DNA of 35,929 nt from Bacteroidaceae bacterium (GCA_017935785.1 JAGBGU010000076.1:1-35929); one strand, 5' to 3'; positions 9,021-17,030 are shown, numbered from the stretch's first letter. The notes: generated by a model not told the origin, from the sequence alone. Numbers and translations: made by a program.

Positions 9021-9548
9021 TTAGAAAATCGTTGTAGAATCCCATGGATAGACGTTTGTCTTATTGGAAAAAGTTCCTAACGCACGTTCTATCTTGTCCA
9101 TTGTCAATGGTATATGGCACATTCTTGCGCTGTCGCGGCCGATATACTTTTTAATCTTCTGAGGCAGGCGCGACCAAAATGTCTGAACTGCATCCTTATC
9201 GAGGGCTGTTTCACCGGCATAAGCAATGATGACAGGCAACTTGAATCGGTTAACACATCTGCTTATCTGCCAATTCAGCATAGGGCTGTCAACATTGGTG
9301 CGTTCTGAAATAACAATCAGCAGGTTATCCGCCTGTGCCATAATTTTCAGGAAGTTTGACTTAACTGTTGTGTCAACCAGGTCATCATGAAGAGACGAAA
9401 AGTTTATGGACTCCAAATTGACAAATTGGAAACGGTTGGGATATCTCTTTTGCCAATCGGCCAACTGGTGGAATAAATGCAGATTGCTGTTTTCGTGGTT
9501 GAGAACTGCTACTGAGTCGAATGCTATATAAGTCTTATTGGTGTTCAT
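9021..9548 (-). CDS. TIR-like protein (MTH538/ThsB-like), first gene of the putative defence cassette
   Basis: The 175-residue protein starts with a beta-strand KTYIAFDSV, has an acidic stretch LHDDLVDTTVKSNFLKIM, then ADNLLIVISERTN at 73-85, NWQISRC at 92-98, and the strand LPVIIAYAGE. This order matches the TIR-like fold of the MTH538/DUF1863 family, which includes ThsB of Thoeris. Where relatives often carry a tryptophan followed by Glu (WVxxEI), this one reads NWQIS, so the residue usually linked to NAD cleavage may be Gln94. It could be a sensor, or an enzyme with a shifted active site. Assignment rests on pattern recognition alone, so it is less sure than its neighbours. Confidence 0.6.
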   Translation of the reverse strand: MNTNKTYIAFDSVAVLNHENSNLHLFHQLADWQKRYPNRFQFVNLESINFSSLHDDLVDTTVKSNFLKIMAQADNLLIVISERTNVDSPMLNWQISRCVNRFKLPVIIAYAGETALDKDAVQTFWSRLPQKIKKYIGRDSARMCHIPLTMDKIERALGTFSNKTNVYPWDSTTIF

Positions 9549-9575
9549 ACACTGGTAAATAATTGATTTGCTTTA

Positions 9576-9607
9576 CAAAGTTAGGTATTCTTGGCAAATC
9601 AGACAAA
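9576..9607 (-). promoter_or_regulatory. Promoter of the TIR-like/ATPase/DUF4435 cassette
   Basis: On the minus strand a TTTG (-33) lies at 9607-9604 and TAACTTTG (-7, consensus TAnnTTTG) at 9583-9576, separated by 20 bp, which is the normal Bacteroidota spacing. Transcription would begin roughly 20-25 bp before the ATG at 9548. It is the best-formed promoter at this end of the window and supports a three-gene transcript. Confidence 0.65.
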
Positions 9608-9638
9608 TATTTGCAACACAATTGCAGAAATATATGTG

Positions 9639-9646
9639 TAATTTTG
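9639..9646 (+). promoter_or_regulatory. -7 box before the metal-efflux operon
   Basis: TAATTTTG followed by CAT, 24 bp before the ATG at 9671, matches the -7 consensus and resembles the dxs box. A TTTG at 9610-9613 is 25 bp upstream, longer than usual, so the -33 element is doubtful. The promoter would lie back to back with that of the defence cassette. Confidence 0.5.
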
Positions 9647-9670
9647 CATCAGAAAAATATTATACGATTT

Positions 9671-10891
9671 ATGAAAAGACACATTTTAGGCACATTTGCT
9701 TTCTTATTACTTGCCTCATGCGGTAACCATCATTCTCATTCGCATGAACATGGACACAATCATGACCATGAAAACTGTACCAGCAATGACCATGGCCACG
9801 ACCATGGACATTCTCATGCTGAAGAACATGACCATAATCATGCCGGAGACAATAAGCACGCACATAACCATGGCACAATAGAAATGAGCGAAGCTGAAGC
9901 GCATACAGCCGGAGTAAAACTGATGAAAGTACAGAAAGGCTTGTATGTACAGACCATTCCGGTAAGCGGAAAACTACAGTTTGCACAAACGGATGAATTT
10001 ATAGTCACTGCCACCACATCGGGCATTGTAAATTTTCTGCGCTCATATACAGACGGCATACCGGTGAGCAAGGGTGTCACCCTGTGTTATGTGTCTTCAG
10101 ATAACGTGCTTGGAGGCGACCCATCCAAAAAGATAGAGGTAACATACAAAATTGCCAAGGAAGAACTTGAAAGAAAAGCAAACTTGCATAAAGATAAAAT
10201 TGTTACCCAGGACGACTACAATACCGCACTGGAAAATTTTGAAAAGGCCAGAATTGAATACGAATCTGTGCTTAACAGCAAGGCCAAAGACTGCAATGCC
10301 ATCAAATCGCCAATAAACGGCTATGTATTGGAAACTATGGTTTCTAACGGAGACTTTGTAAACGTGGGCATGCCTTTAATGAAGCTTGTACGCAACAACA
10401 GGATGATGCTCACTGCTGACGTGCCTTTGCGCTACCAGAATCTTATTTCATCTGTAAATGATGCCAATTTTGTAGTAGAAGGCACCGAAGCCGTATATAA
10501 TACAGACAGTCTTAAAGCGGTAAAGCTTGCTGACGCCACAAGTGTCAATGCATCTAATGCATATTTGCAGGTTAGATGGGAAATGAACCGCGTTAACGGA
10601 CTTCTGCCCGGAAGCTTTGCCAAGATTTTTCTGTATACAGACGCTATTGAAAATGCTGTAGCCGTTCCGCTTTCCTCCCTTACAGACGAAGGAGGCACAT
10701 ATTATGTCTATGTGAAACTTGATGAAAACCATTACAGGAAAACAAAAGTCGTAACCGGGACAAATGATGGCAAGCGCATTCATATCCTAGAGGGTTTGCA
10801 TGACGGCGAAAACATTGTGGTGGAAGGCGTAATGTGTGTGCGCCAGGCCGGAATGAGCAAGTCTATTGGCGGACACGGACACAGCCATTGA
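9671..10891 (+). CDS. Heavy-metal efflux periplasmic adaptor (CusB/CzcB type), histidine-rich lipoprotein
   Basis: This is the membrane-fusion subunit linking an RND pump to an outer-membrane channel. The start at 9671 gives a lipoprotein signal with lipobox LASC (Cys17); an upstream in-frame ATG at 9563 would bury the signal and precede the promoter. Residues 20-67 hold 19 histidines, mostly as H-x-H, plus a terminal HGHSH, suggesting that it binds divalent ions such as Zn, Cu, Ni or Co. The rest has the beta-barrel/hairpin layout of the family: KSPINGYVLETMVSNGDFV is the lipoyl-like half motif. First gene of the operon 9671-15351. The metal cannot be named from the sequence. Confidence 0.9.
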   Translation: MKRHILGTFAFLLLASCGNHHSHSHEHGHNHDHENCTSNDHGHDHGHSHAEEHDHNHAGDNKHAHNHGTIEMSEAEAHTAGVKLMKVQKGLYVQTIPVSGKLQFAQTDEFIVTATTSGIVNFLRSYTDGIPVSKGVTLCYVSSDNVLGGDPSKKIEVTYKIAKEELERKANLHKDKIVTQDDYNTALENFEKARIEYESVLNSKAKDCNAIKSPINGYVLETMVSNGDFVNVGMPLMKLVRNNRMMLTADVPLRYQNLISSVNDANFVVEGTEAVYNTDSLKAVKLADATSVNASNAYLQVRWEMNRVNGLLPGSFAKIFLYTDAIENAVAVPLSSLTDEGGTYYVYVKLDENHYRKTKVVTGTNDGKRIHILEGLHDGENIVVEGVMCVRQAGMSKSIGGHGHSH

Positions 10892-11002
10892 TGAATACTT
10901 TCATTCAATCCCGACAATACTTTGTCGCGTCCCTGACAATACATTGTCTCATCCTTACAGATACTTTGTAAATTTAATATTAATTCTTTGTTGATACTTT
11001 GG
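10891..11002 (+). repeat. Phased array of short dyads between adaptor and pump genes
   Basis: Starting at the last base of the adaptor stop, short inverted repeats recur every 22 bp: ATGAA-TACT-TTCAT at 10891, GACAA-TACT-TTGTC at 10913, GACAAT-AC-ATTGTC at 10935, and TACAG-ATACT-TTGTA at 10956. A fifth partial unit (TTGATACTTTGG, 10991) follows after 33 bp. The TAC core stays in register at 10896, 10918, 10940, 10962 and 10995, spacings of two or three helical turns. Arm sequences differ between copies yet keep pairing, as expected for stem-loops or for protein-binding dyads. Function unknown. Confidence 0.75.
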
Positions 11003-11006
11003 AATC

Positions 11007-14000
11007 ATGCTTGATAAGATAATACATTTTTCATTAAGGAACCGCCTGTTGGTGCTTTTGGCTTCAATGGTGCTTGTCGTATGCGGATTGTACACAGCCT
11101 CTCATGCCGAAGTGGACGTGTTCCCCGACTTGAACGCACCAACCGTAGTGGTAATGACAGAAGCGCAAGGAATGGCAGCAGATGAGGTGGAGAAGGTTGT
11201 AACCTTTCCAATAGAAACTGCGGTAAACGGAGCCACCCATGTTCGCCGTGTACGTTCATCCTCAACTTCAGGTTTCTCTGTAGTATGGGTTGAATTTGAA
11301 TGGGATACGGACATATATCTTGCACGACAAATTGTTTCCGAAAAATTGGCGACAATATCGGATGCCATGCCAGCAGGCGTAGGCAGCCCCACACTTGGCC
11401 CCCAATCCTCCGTTTTAGGAGAACTGATGATTGTAGGGCTGACCTCAGATTCAACATCCTTGCTTGATTTGCGTACCATTGCAGACTGGACTATACGTCC
11501 GCGCCTGCTTTCAACTGGTGGAGTAGCCCAGGTTTCTGTCATTGGAGGAGATGTCAAGGAATATCAAATCCGTCTCCATCCGGACAAAATGAAACACCTT
11601 GGCATTACGCTTTCTGAGGTAATGGAAGCCACCGACCAGATGAACCGAAACACCAGCGGAGGAGTTATCTATGAACATGGCAATGAATACATAGTACGTG
11701 CAAACACCACCACGAACAATGTGGAGAAGATTGCAAGCTGTGTAGTCAAACTTTCAGAAGACGGTACACCGGTCACTCTTGCAGATATATCTGACGTACA
11801 GGTAGGCAGCCAGTTGCCTTTGCTCGGAAAAGCGTCTGTACGAACCAAACCCGCCGTACTGCTTACAGTAACGAAGCAGCCACATACAGGTACGGAACAG
11901 TTGACTGACAATCTTTTGGAGTCACTGAACGACATACAGAAGCACCTTCCCTCAGACATAAAAGTATCAACTGATGTCTTCCGCCAGTCACGCTTCATTG
12001 AGAGCGCTATCGGAAATGTGCAGCGTTCTCTGATTGAAGGCGGCATATTTGTGGCTATAATCCTTATCTTTTTCCTTGCAAATATCCGTACCACCTTCAT
12101 CTCCATCATTACCATCCCCATAGCCCTGCTTATCACCATCCTTGTGTTGGACTTTATGGACCTCACCATCAACACAATGAGTCTTGGAGGTATGGCAATT
12201 GCCATCGGCTCGCTGGTAGACGACGCAATAGTGGACGTAGAAAACGTATGGAAACACTTGCGTGCAAACAGACTTTTACCACAAGAACAACGCAAACGTA
12301 CGCTTGAAGTTGTATACAAGGCGTCACGAGAGGTGCGTATTCCCATACTCTATTCCACTCTGATTATCATTGTCAGCTTTATTCCCCTGTTTTGGCTAAG
12401 CGGTATGGAGGGCAAAATGCTTGTTCCGCTGGGTGTAGCCTTCATTACGTCCCTCTGTGCTTCAACATTAGTTGCTCTTACCCTCACGCCTGTATTATGC
12501 AGCTATCTTCTTGCTAAGAAATATACAATTTCAGTACAGAAACAACCTTCAGAACCCAAGTTGGTTGCTATGCTGAAAAAATTTTATACACGCAGCCTTG
12601 TATGGGCGCTGGGTCATAAAAGAACGGTTATCACATCTACACTTGTCATGTTTGTGGTTTGCATCTGTCTTTTCCTTACGCTAGGCCGTAGTTTCCTTCC
12701 ACCGTTTAACGAAGGCTCCCTTACCATCAATATTAATTCGATGCCGGGAATATCGCTTGAAGAATCGGACCGTATCGGACGCATTGCTGAACAGATACTG
12801 CTTGAGATACCGGAGATACAGACTGTAGGCCGTAAAACCGGACGTGCAGAACTTGACGAACATGCTTTGGGTGTGAACATGTCTGAAATAGAAGCGCCTT
12901 ACGAATTAAAAGGTCGTTCCAAATCGGATTTCATGGACGAAGTGCGTCAAAAACTGTCAGTACTCCCTGGAGTGAATATTGAAATAGGTCAGCCTATCAG
13001 CCACAGAATTGACCATATGTTGAGCGGAACGCAGGCCAATATTGCCGTTAAGATATTTGGTGATGACCTTCGCACGCTATACGATTTGGGCAATCAGATA
13101 AAGGCAGTAACATCAGATGTGGAAGGAATTGCCGACCTGAACGTAGAACAGCTTGTTGAGCGTCCAGAACTGTCCATACTCCCCAAGCATGAAATGCTGG
13201 CGCGCCATGGCATCAGTTTGGCTGAATTCAACAAATGGATTGGAGTCTGCCTGGCCGGCGAAGTGGTGTCTCACGTATACGAAGGGGACAGAATATTCAA
13301 TCTGGTTGTCAGAGCTGACGAAGAAACACGTACAACGATAGAACGTATTAAGGACATGGCCATAAGTAACAGCTCAGGTAAGATGATACCTCTGTCTCAG
13401 ATTGCCTACGTAAGCTCTTCCTATACACCCAACACTATTAACAGAGAGAACGTGAAGCGCAAGATTGTTGTTTCAGCTAACACAAGTGGCCGTGACCTAC
13501 GCAGTGTGGTTAACGACATACAGCAGCGAATAGAAGAGAACATAACTTTGCCTGAAGGTTATCATGTACAGTACGGAGGCCAGTTTGAGAGCGAAGCCAA
13601 AGCCAGCGCAACACTGACGATAGCCTCAGTTATAAGTATTGTGGTAATCTTCCTATTACTTTATATGCAGTTCCGATGTCCCGTACAGAGCGGCATAATC
13701 CTTATCAATTTGCCGTTAGCACTAATTGGCGGTGTGTTTGTATTGTTCTTCACTACAGGCGAAATCAGCATACCGGCTATAATAGGCTTTATTTCGCTCT
13801 TCGGTATTGCTACGCGTAATGGCATGCTGCTTATTACGCAATATAATCTGTTACACGCAGAACAACACCTTTCAGCTCGCCAGAGTATCATAAACGGTTC
13901 AGTTGATCGTCTGAACCCAATTCTTATGACAGCGCTTACATCTGCGCTGGCTCTCATACCACTGGCGGTTAACAGCGATTCTCCTGGAAATGAAATCCAG

Positions 14001-14129
14001 AGTCCTATGGCTAAAGTGATTTTGGGAGGACTTATTACATCAACCATACTTAATGCCTATATAGTACCCGTTATACAAATGATATGGATGAATAGGCAGT
14101 CAGACAAAACTGCAATGACAAATAATTGA
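11007..14129 (+). CDS. Heavy-metal efflux RND pump (CusA/CzcA family)
   Basis: The 1040-residue length and pattern are those of an inner-membrane RND transporter: a first membrane helix, a large periplasmic porter domain, a block of helices near 345-530, a second periplasmic domain, and a final block of helices. The fourth-helix signature GGMAIAIGSLVDDAIVDVEN carries the paired acidic residues of the heavy-metal (HME) subgroup, which use the proton gradient to drive metal out. The opening LRNRLLVLLA and EVDVFPDLNAPTVVVMTEA are typical of CzcA/CusA. It follows the adaptor by 115 bp, a gap filled by the dyad array, and precedes the channel gene by 19 bp. Mono- versus divalent specificity is not settled. 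Confidence 0.95.
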   Translation: MLDKIIHFSLRNRLLVLLASMVLVVCGLYTASHAEVDVFPDLNAPTVVVMTEAQGMAADEVEKVVTFPIETAVNGATHVRRVRSSSTSGFSVVWVEFEWDTDIYLARQIVSEKLATISDAMPAGVGSPTLGPQSSVLGELMIVGLTSDSTSLLDLRTIADWTIRPRLLSTGGVAQVSVIGGDVKEYQIRLHPDKMKHLGITLSEVMEATDQMNRNTSGGVIYEHGNEYIVRANTTTNNVEKIASCVVKLSEDGTPVTLADISDVQVGSQLPLLGKASVRTKPAVLLTVTKQPHTGTEQLTDNLLESLNDIQKHLPSDIKVSTDVFRQSRFIESAIGNVQRSLIEGGIFVAIILIFFLANIRTTFISIITIPIALLITILVLDFMDLTINTMSLGGMAIAIGSLVDDAIVDVENVWKHLRANRLLPQEQRKRTLEVVYKASREVRIPILYSTLIIIVSFIPLFWLSGMEGKMLVPLGVAFITSLCASTLVALTLTPVLCSYLLAKKYTISVQKQPSEPKLVAMLKKFYTRSLVWALGHKRTVITSTLVMFVVCICLFLTLGRSFLPPFNEGSLTININSMPGISLEESDRIGRIAEQILLEIPEIQTVGRKTGRAELDEHALGVNMSEIEAPYELKGRSKSDFMDEVRQKLSVLPGVNIEIGQPISHRIDHMLSGTQANIAVKIFGDDLRTLYDLGNQIKAVTSDVEGIADLNVEQLVERPELSILPKHEMLARHGISLAEFNKWIGVCLAGEVVSHVYEGDRIFNLVVRADEETRTTIERIKDMAISNSSGKMIPLSQIAYVSSSYTPNTINRENVKRKIVVSANTSGRDLRSVVNDIQQRIEENITLPEGYHVQYGGQFESEAKASATLTIASVISIVVIFLLLYMQFRCPVQSGIILINLPLALIGGVFVLFFTTGEISIPAIIGFISLFGIATRNGMLLITQYNLLHAEQHLSARQSIINGSVDRLNPILMTALTSALALIPLAVNSDSPGNEIQSPMAKVILGGLITSTILNAYIVPVIQMIWMNRQSDKTAMTNN

Positions 14130-14148
14130 CTAAGTAAACAACAGAATA

Positions 14149-15351
14149 ATGAAATCACGCATCAAACATATAACAGTTTATCAAAAACAAGCCGGCCTTT
14201 TCTTTGTTGCCTTATGTGCCTGCTGTACAATGCATGCCCAGCACATTGATGAAATATTGAGCCAGATAGAAAAAAACAATCCCCAGCTCTGTGCCAAGGA
14301 CAAAGCCCGTAATGCTGAAAAAATAGAGTTGAAGACCACTAATAACCTTGGCGGTACTGCCGTTTCTTATAGTCCTTTTTATGCAAATGGGGTTCATGGT
14401 GTTGCAAGCTCTGAACTTGTCGTAAGTCAGGATTTTGACTTCCCAACACTATATGCCCAACGCAGCAAGATGATAAAAAAGCAGTCAGACGTACTTGACA
14501 GCCAATATGAATCACTAAGGAGAGACGTGCTCAACGAAGCACGCCTTCTATGCATCCAACTGGTTCACCGCCGCAAGCTTTCCGCCTTACTTGAAAAGCA
14601 GGCTAAACACATAAACACGCTTGTTGGTCTTTACGAAACCAAGTACAATCAGGGCGAAGCCACAGCCATGGAAATTAATAAAGTAAAGATTGAAGCAATG
14701 AAGCTTGCTACAGACATAGCAAACTGTAATGCTGACATATCTAATATTGCTACCACCCTAAAAGCTATGAACGGCAATAAGGATATACCGCTAGACATCA
14801 CTGAATATCCCACAATAAGCGCGTTGCCTGACGATGCAACCCTGCTTGCGCAATATATGGCAAATGACCGAGAACTGCAGACCTTAAAACTGGAAACCGA
14901 AGCACTTGAACGCAATGTGAAAATTAGCCGCCATGAGAATTTGCCTTCACTTTCTGTCGGTTATCGTCGTAATACAGCGCTTGAAGAACGTAGTCACGGT
15001 TTTCTGGTCGGAGCATCCGTTCCTTTGTTCTCAAACCGCAACCGTACACGTGCTGCAAAAGCAAAGGTAGAAAGCGTGCAGAGTGAAGCAGAGCACTTGC
15101 GTCTGCATACAGAAGCTGAGGTTAAATCAATGATTGAGCAGATACATAATATTAGCAAGGCATTTGATGCATATGATGCCAATTTAATGCAGTCGGCAAT
15201 CGAAACGTTACAAAAAGCATGTGATAATGGAGAAATAACCTTCATTGATTTTTGCCGGGAACAGACTGATATCTTACAGAAAATGCAAGAGATGCTTCAA
15301 TTGGAACAGCAATACCACCTGATAGTTGCAAATCTTTTAAAGAACAGTTAG
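14149..15351 (+). CDS. TolC/CzcC-type outer-membrane efflux channel
   Basis: This 400-residue protein has an N-terminal hydrophobic signal (FFVALCACCTMHAQ), then long helical stretches rich in Lys, Glu, Ala and Leu with two repeats, as in OEP-family channels such as CzcC. Central SVGYRR and GFLVGASVPLFSNRNR motifs are characteristic beta-barrel/helix transitions of the family. It completes the tripartite pump with the adaptor and RND gene upstream. A strong hairpin follows the stop. Confidence 0.9.
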   Translation: MKSRIKHITVYQKQAGLFFVALCACCTMHAQHIDEILSQIEKNNPQLCAKDKARNAEKIELKTTNNLGGTAVSYSPFYANGVHGVASSELVVSQDFDFPTLYAQRSKMIKKQSDVLDSQYESLRRDVLNEARLLCIQLVHRRKLSALLEKQAKHINTLVGLYETKYNQGEATAMEINKVKIEAMKLATDIANCNADISNIATTLKAMNGNKDIPLDITEYPTISALPDDATLLAQYMANDRELQTLKLETEALERNVKISRHENLPSLSVGYRRNTALEERSHGFLVGASVPLFSNRNRTRAAKAKVESVQSEAEHLRLHTEAEVKSMIEQIHNISKAFDAYDANLMQSAIETLQKACDNGEITFIDFCREQTDILQKMQEMLQLEQQYHLIVANLLKNS

Positions 15352-15375
15352 TTATTGTTGTTGTGATATAAAAGC

Positions 15376-15416
15376 AAAGAACTGTCTCTTGCCATAAAAA
15401 GCAGAGACAGTTCTTT
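15376..15416. terminator. Bidirectional terminator between efflux operon and guaA
   Basis: A perfect 14-bp inverted repeat, AAAGAACTGTCTCT at 15376-15389 and its complement at 15403-15416, encloses a 13-nt loop. It lies between two convergent genes, and A/T runs at the stem ends serve both directions. Confidence 0.85.
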
Positions 15417-15444
15417 GTTATAGTGGCTAAGATAAATAATCTTG

Positions 15445-16752
15445 TTATTCCCACTCGATTGTCGCACTGGGCTTTGGCGACATATCATAGCATACGCGGT
15501 TGATATTGGGGACTTCTTTCAGGATACGGTCAGTTATCTTCAGCAAAATGGGCCAGTCAATCTGCTCAATGGTAGCAGTCATGGCATCAATGGTATTGAC
15601 GGCACGAATGATTACTGGCCAGTCGTAACTGCGAGCATTGTTGCGCACACCTACACTCTTAAAGTCGGGCACAACTGTAAAGTACTGCCAAACTTTCTTG
15701 TCCAGTCCGGCTATCGCGAATTCTTCTCGAAGGATGGCATCTGCTTCACGAAGGGCTTCCAAACGGTCGCGTGTGATAGCACCAAGGCAACGTACACCAA
15801 GTCCGGGTCCGGGGAATGGCTGGCGATATACCATTTCATAAGGGAGGCCAAGTTCTACACCACAGGCACGTACTTCGTCTTTGAAAAGTTGCTTCAGAGG
15901 CTCTACTAATTCGAATTGCATGTCTTCGGGCAGACCACCTACATTGTGGTGCGACTTCACCATCTTTGCTGTTTTGGTACCGCTTTCTACAATGTCGGGG
16001 TAAATTGTTCCTTGTCCCAGGAAATCAATACCTTCAAGCTTGCGTGCCTCCTCTTCGAACACACGGATAAATTCGCCGCCGATAATCTTGCGCTTCTGTT
16101 CTGGGTCTGCAACTCCTTCAAGCAAGCCAAGGAAACGGTCTGTAGCATCTACATAAACCAGATTGGCACAAAGCTGGTTGCGGAATACCTCAACCACATT
16201 CTCGCTCTCGCCTTTGCGCATCAGTCCATGGTTAACGTGAACGCAAACCAAATTCTCGCCTATGGCCTTAAGCAGAAGAGCAGCTACAACTGAGCTGTCA
16301 ACACCTCCAGAAAGCGCAAGCAGCACCTTCTTGTCGCCCACTTGTTGGCGAATCAGTTCTACCTGGTCAGCTACAAAGTTCTTCATGTTCCAGTTGGCTT
16401 CAGCCTTACATGTATCAAAAACAAAGTCCTTGACAGCATCCTTTATTGCTTCCTCGTTATTGGTAAACTCGGGCAGCTTCACGTTGCAAAGAGCCTTTGC
16501 ATGACCGGCAGCCATTACAGGGTAACCGGCATCGTATATTTCGGGCAGAACATCAATTTCAACACCATCTATTACATTGTTTGGTCCACCGTTTATAATA
16601 ATACCCTTTACATTGGGGAGAGCATTTAGTTCTGCTTTTGTGATGTCATGCGGATAAATTTCGCTGTAAACGCCTAATGCACGAATGGCTCTGGCAACCA
16701 CTGTATTTTCATGGCTTCCCAGATCCAGTATAATAATCATGTCCTGTTTCAT
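15445..16752 (-). CDS. guaA: GMP synthase with a shortened, probably inactive glutaminase domain
   Basis: The enzyme aminates XMP to GMP. The ATP-pyrophosphatase half is complete: LALSGGVDSS (P-loop SGGVDSS at 148-154), LGQGTIYPDIVESG, SHHNVGGLPEDM and the C-terminal dimer domain ending KPSATIEWE. The N-terminal glutaminase half is not. The usual GxCYGMQ nucleophile segment reads PVMAAGHAKAL at 78-88, with Gly83 where Cys is expected, and the sequence then jumps to KDFVFDTCKAEANW, missing roughly 70-80 residues including the HPE (His-Glu) part. At 435 residues it is well short of the usual 505-525. The frame is clean. It may use free ammonia or borrow a glutaminase; that is inference. Confidence 0.93.
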   Translation of the reverse strand: MKQDMIIILDLGSHENTVVARAIRALGVYSEIYPHDITKAELNALPNVKGIIINGGPNNVIDGVEIDVLPEIYDAGYPVMAAGHAKALCNVKLPEFTNNEEAIKDAVKDFVFDTCKAEANWNMKNFVADQVELIRQQVGDKKVLLALSGGVDSSVVAALLLKAIGENLVCVHVNHGLMRKGESENVVEVFRNQLCANLVYVDATDRFLGLLEGVADPEQKRKIIGGEFIRVFEEEARKLEGIDFLGQGTIYPDIVESGTKTAKMVKSHHNVGGLPEDMQFELVEPLKQLFKDEVRACGVELGLPYEMVYRQPFPGPGLGVRCLGAITRDRLEALREADAILREEFAIAGLDKKVWQYFTVVPDFKSVGVRNNARSYDWPVIIRAVNTIDAMTATIEQIDWPILLKITDRILKEVPNINRVCYDMSPKPSATIEWE

Positions 16753-16800
16753 ATATATATTGAATTATTTGTGTAATTTTTAGATGAATTTGTATTATTC

Positions 16801-16918
16801 TTGGTCACTAACAATCTGCAAGCTTGGAGGCTTGCAGACCAATGTCCAAAAAATAGTGCTCTGTAGTGGCATATAAGTCTGTTCTGTATCTTCTTTGACT
16901 TTTCGTTAAGCAAAGTTA
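16801..16918 (-). promoter_or_regulatory. Long structured leader and -7 box upstream of guaA
   Basis: On the minus strand a TAACTTTG (-7) lies at 16918-16911, giving a leader of about 150 nt. Within it, a 9-bp stem TCTGCAAGC/GCTTGCAGA (16815-16823 with 16830-16838, loop of 6) overlaps an alternative outer pairing of ttggtc (16801-16806) with gaccaa (16837-16842). No T-run follows. I do not recognise a known purine riboswitch; a leader with two exclusive pairings could regulate guaA. Confidence 0.4.
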
Positions 16919-16969
16919 CTACATAATTTTCAAAAAAATGTAAAAACGCAAAAAAAATGAGTTGTTTTG

Positions 16970-17001
16970 TTTGCAAGAAATGTCAGATTCGCCTACCTTT
17001 G
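16970..17001 (+). promoter_or_regulatory. Promoter of the mannosyltransferase-pyrC operon
   Basis: TTTG at 16970-16973 and TACCTTTG at 16994-17001 are separated by 20 bp, the normal Bacteroidota promoter spacing. The ATG at 17031 lies about 30 bp downstream of the -7 box. Confidence 0.7.
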
Positions 17002-17030
17002 TTACAAATAACACATAAAAACTTAATAAT

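Noticed and set aside
7175..9548. Calling the cassette a standard PARIS system
   Set aside because: The ATPase is only 270 residues and a TIR-like gene is present in the same operon. The DUF4435/ATPase pair is PARIS-like, but the full identity needs a search.
9563..9670. Longer start of the efflux adaptor at 9563
   Set aside because: It would precede the -7 box at 9639 and hide the lipoprotein signal that begins at 9671.
10891..11002. A CRISPR array in the efflux operon
   Set aside because: The units are only 22 bp with no separate repeat and spacer, arms vary between copies, and no cas genes are present.
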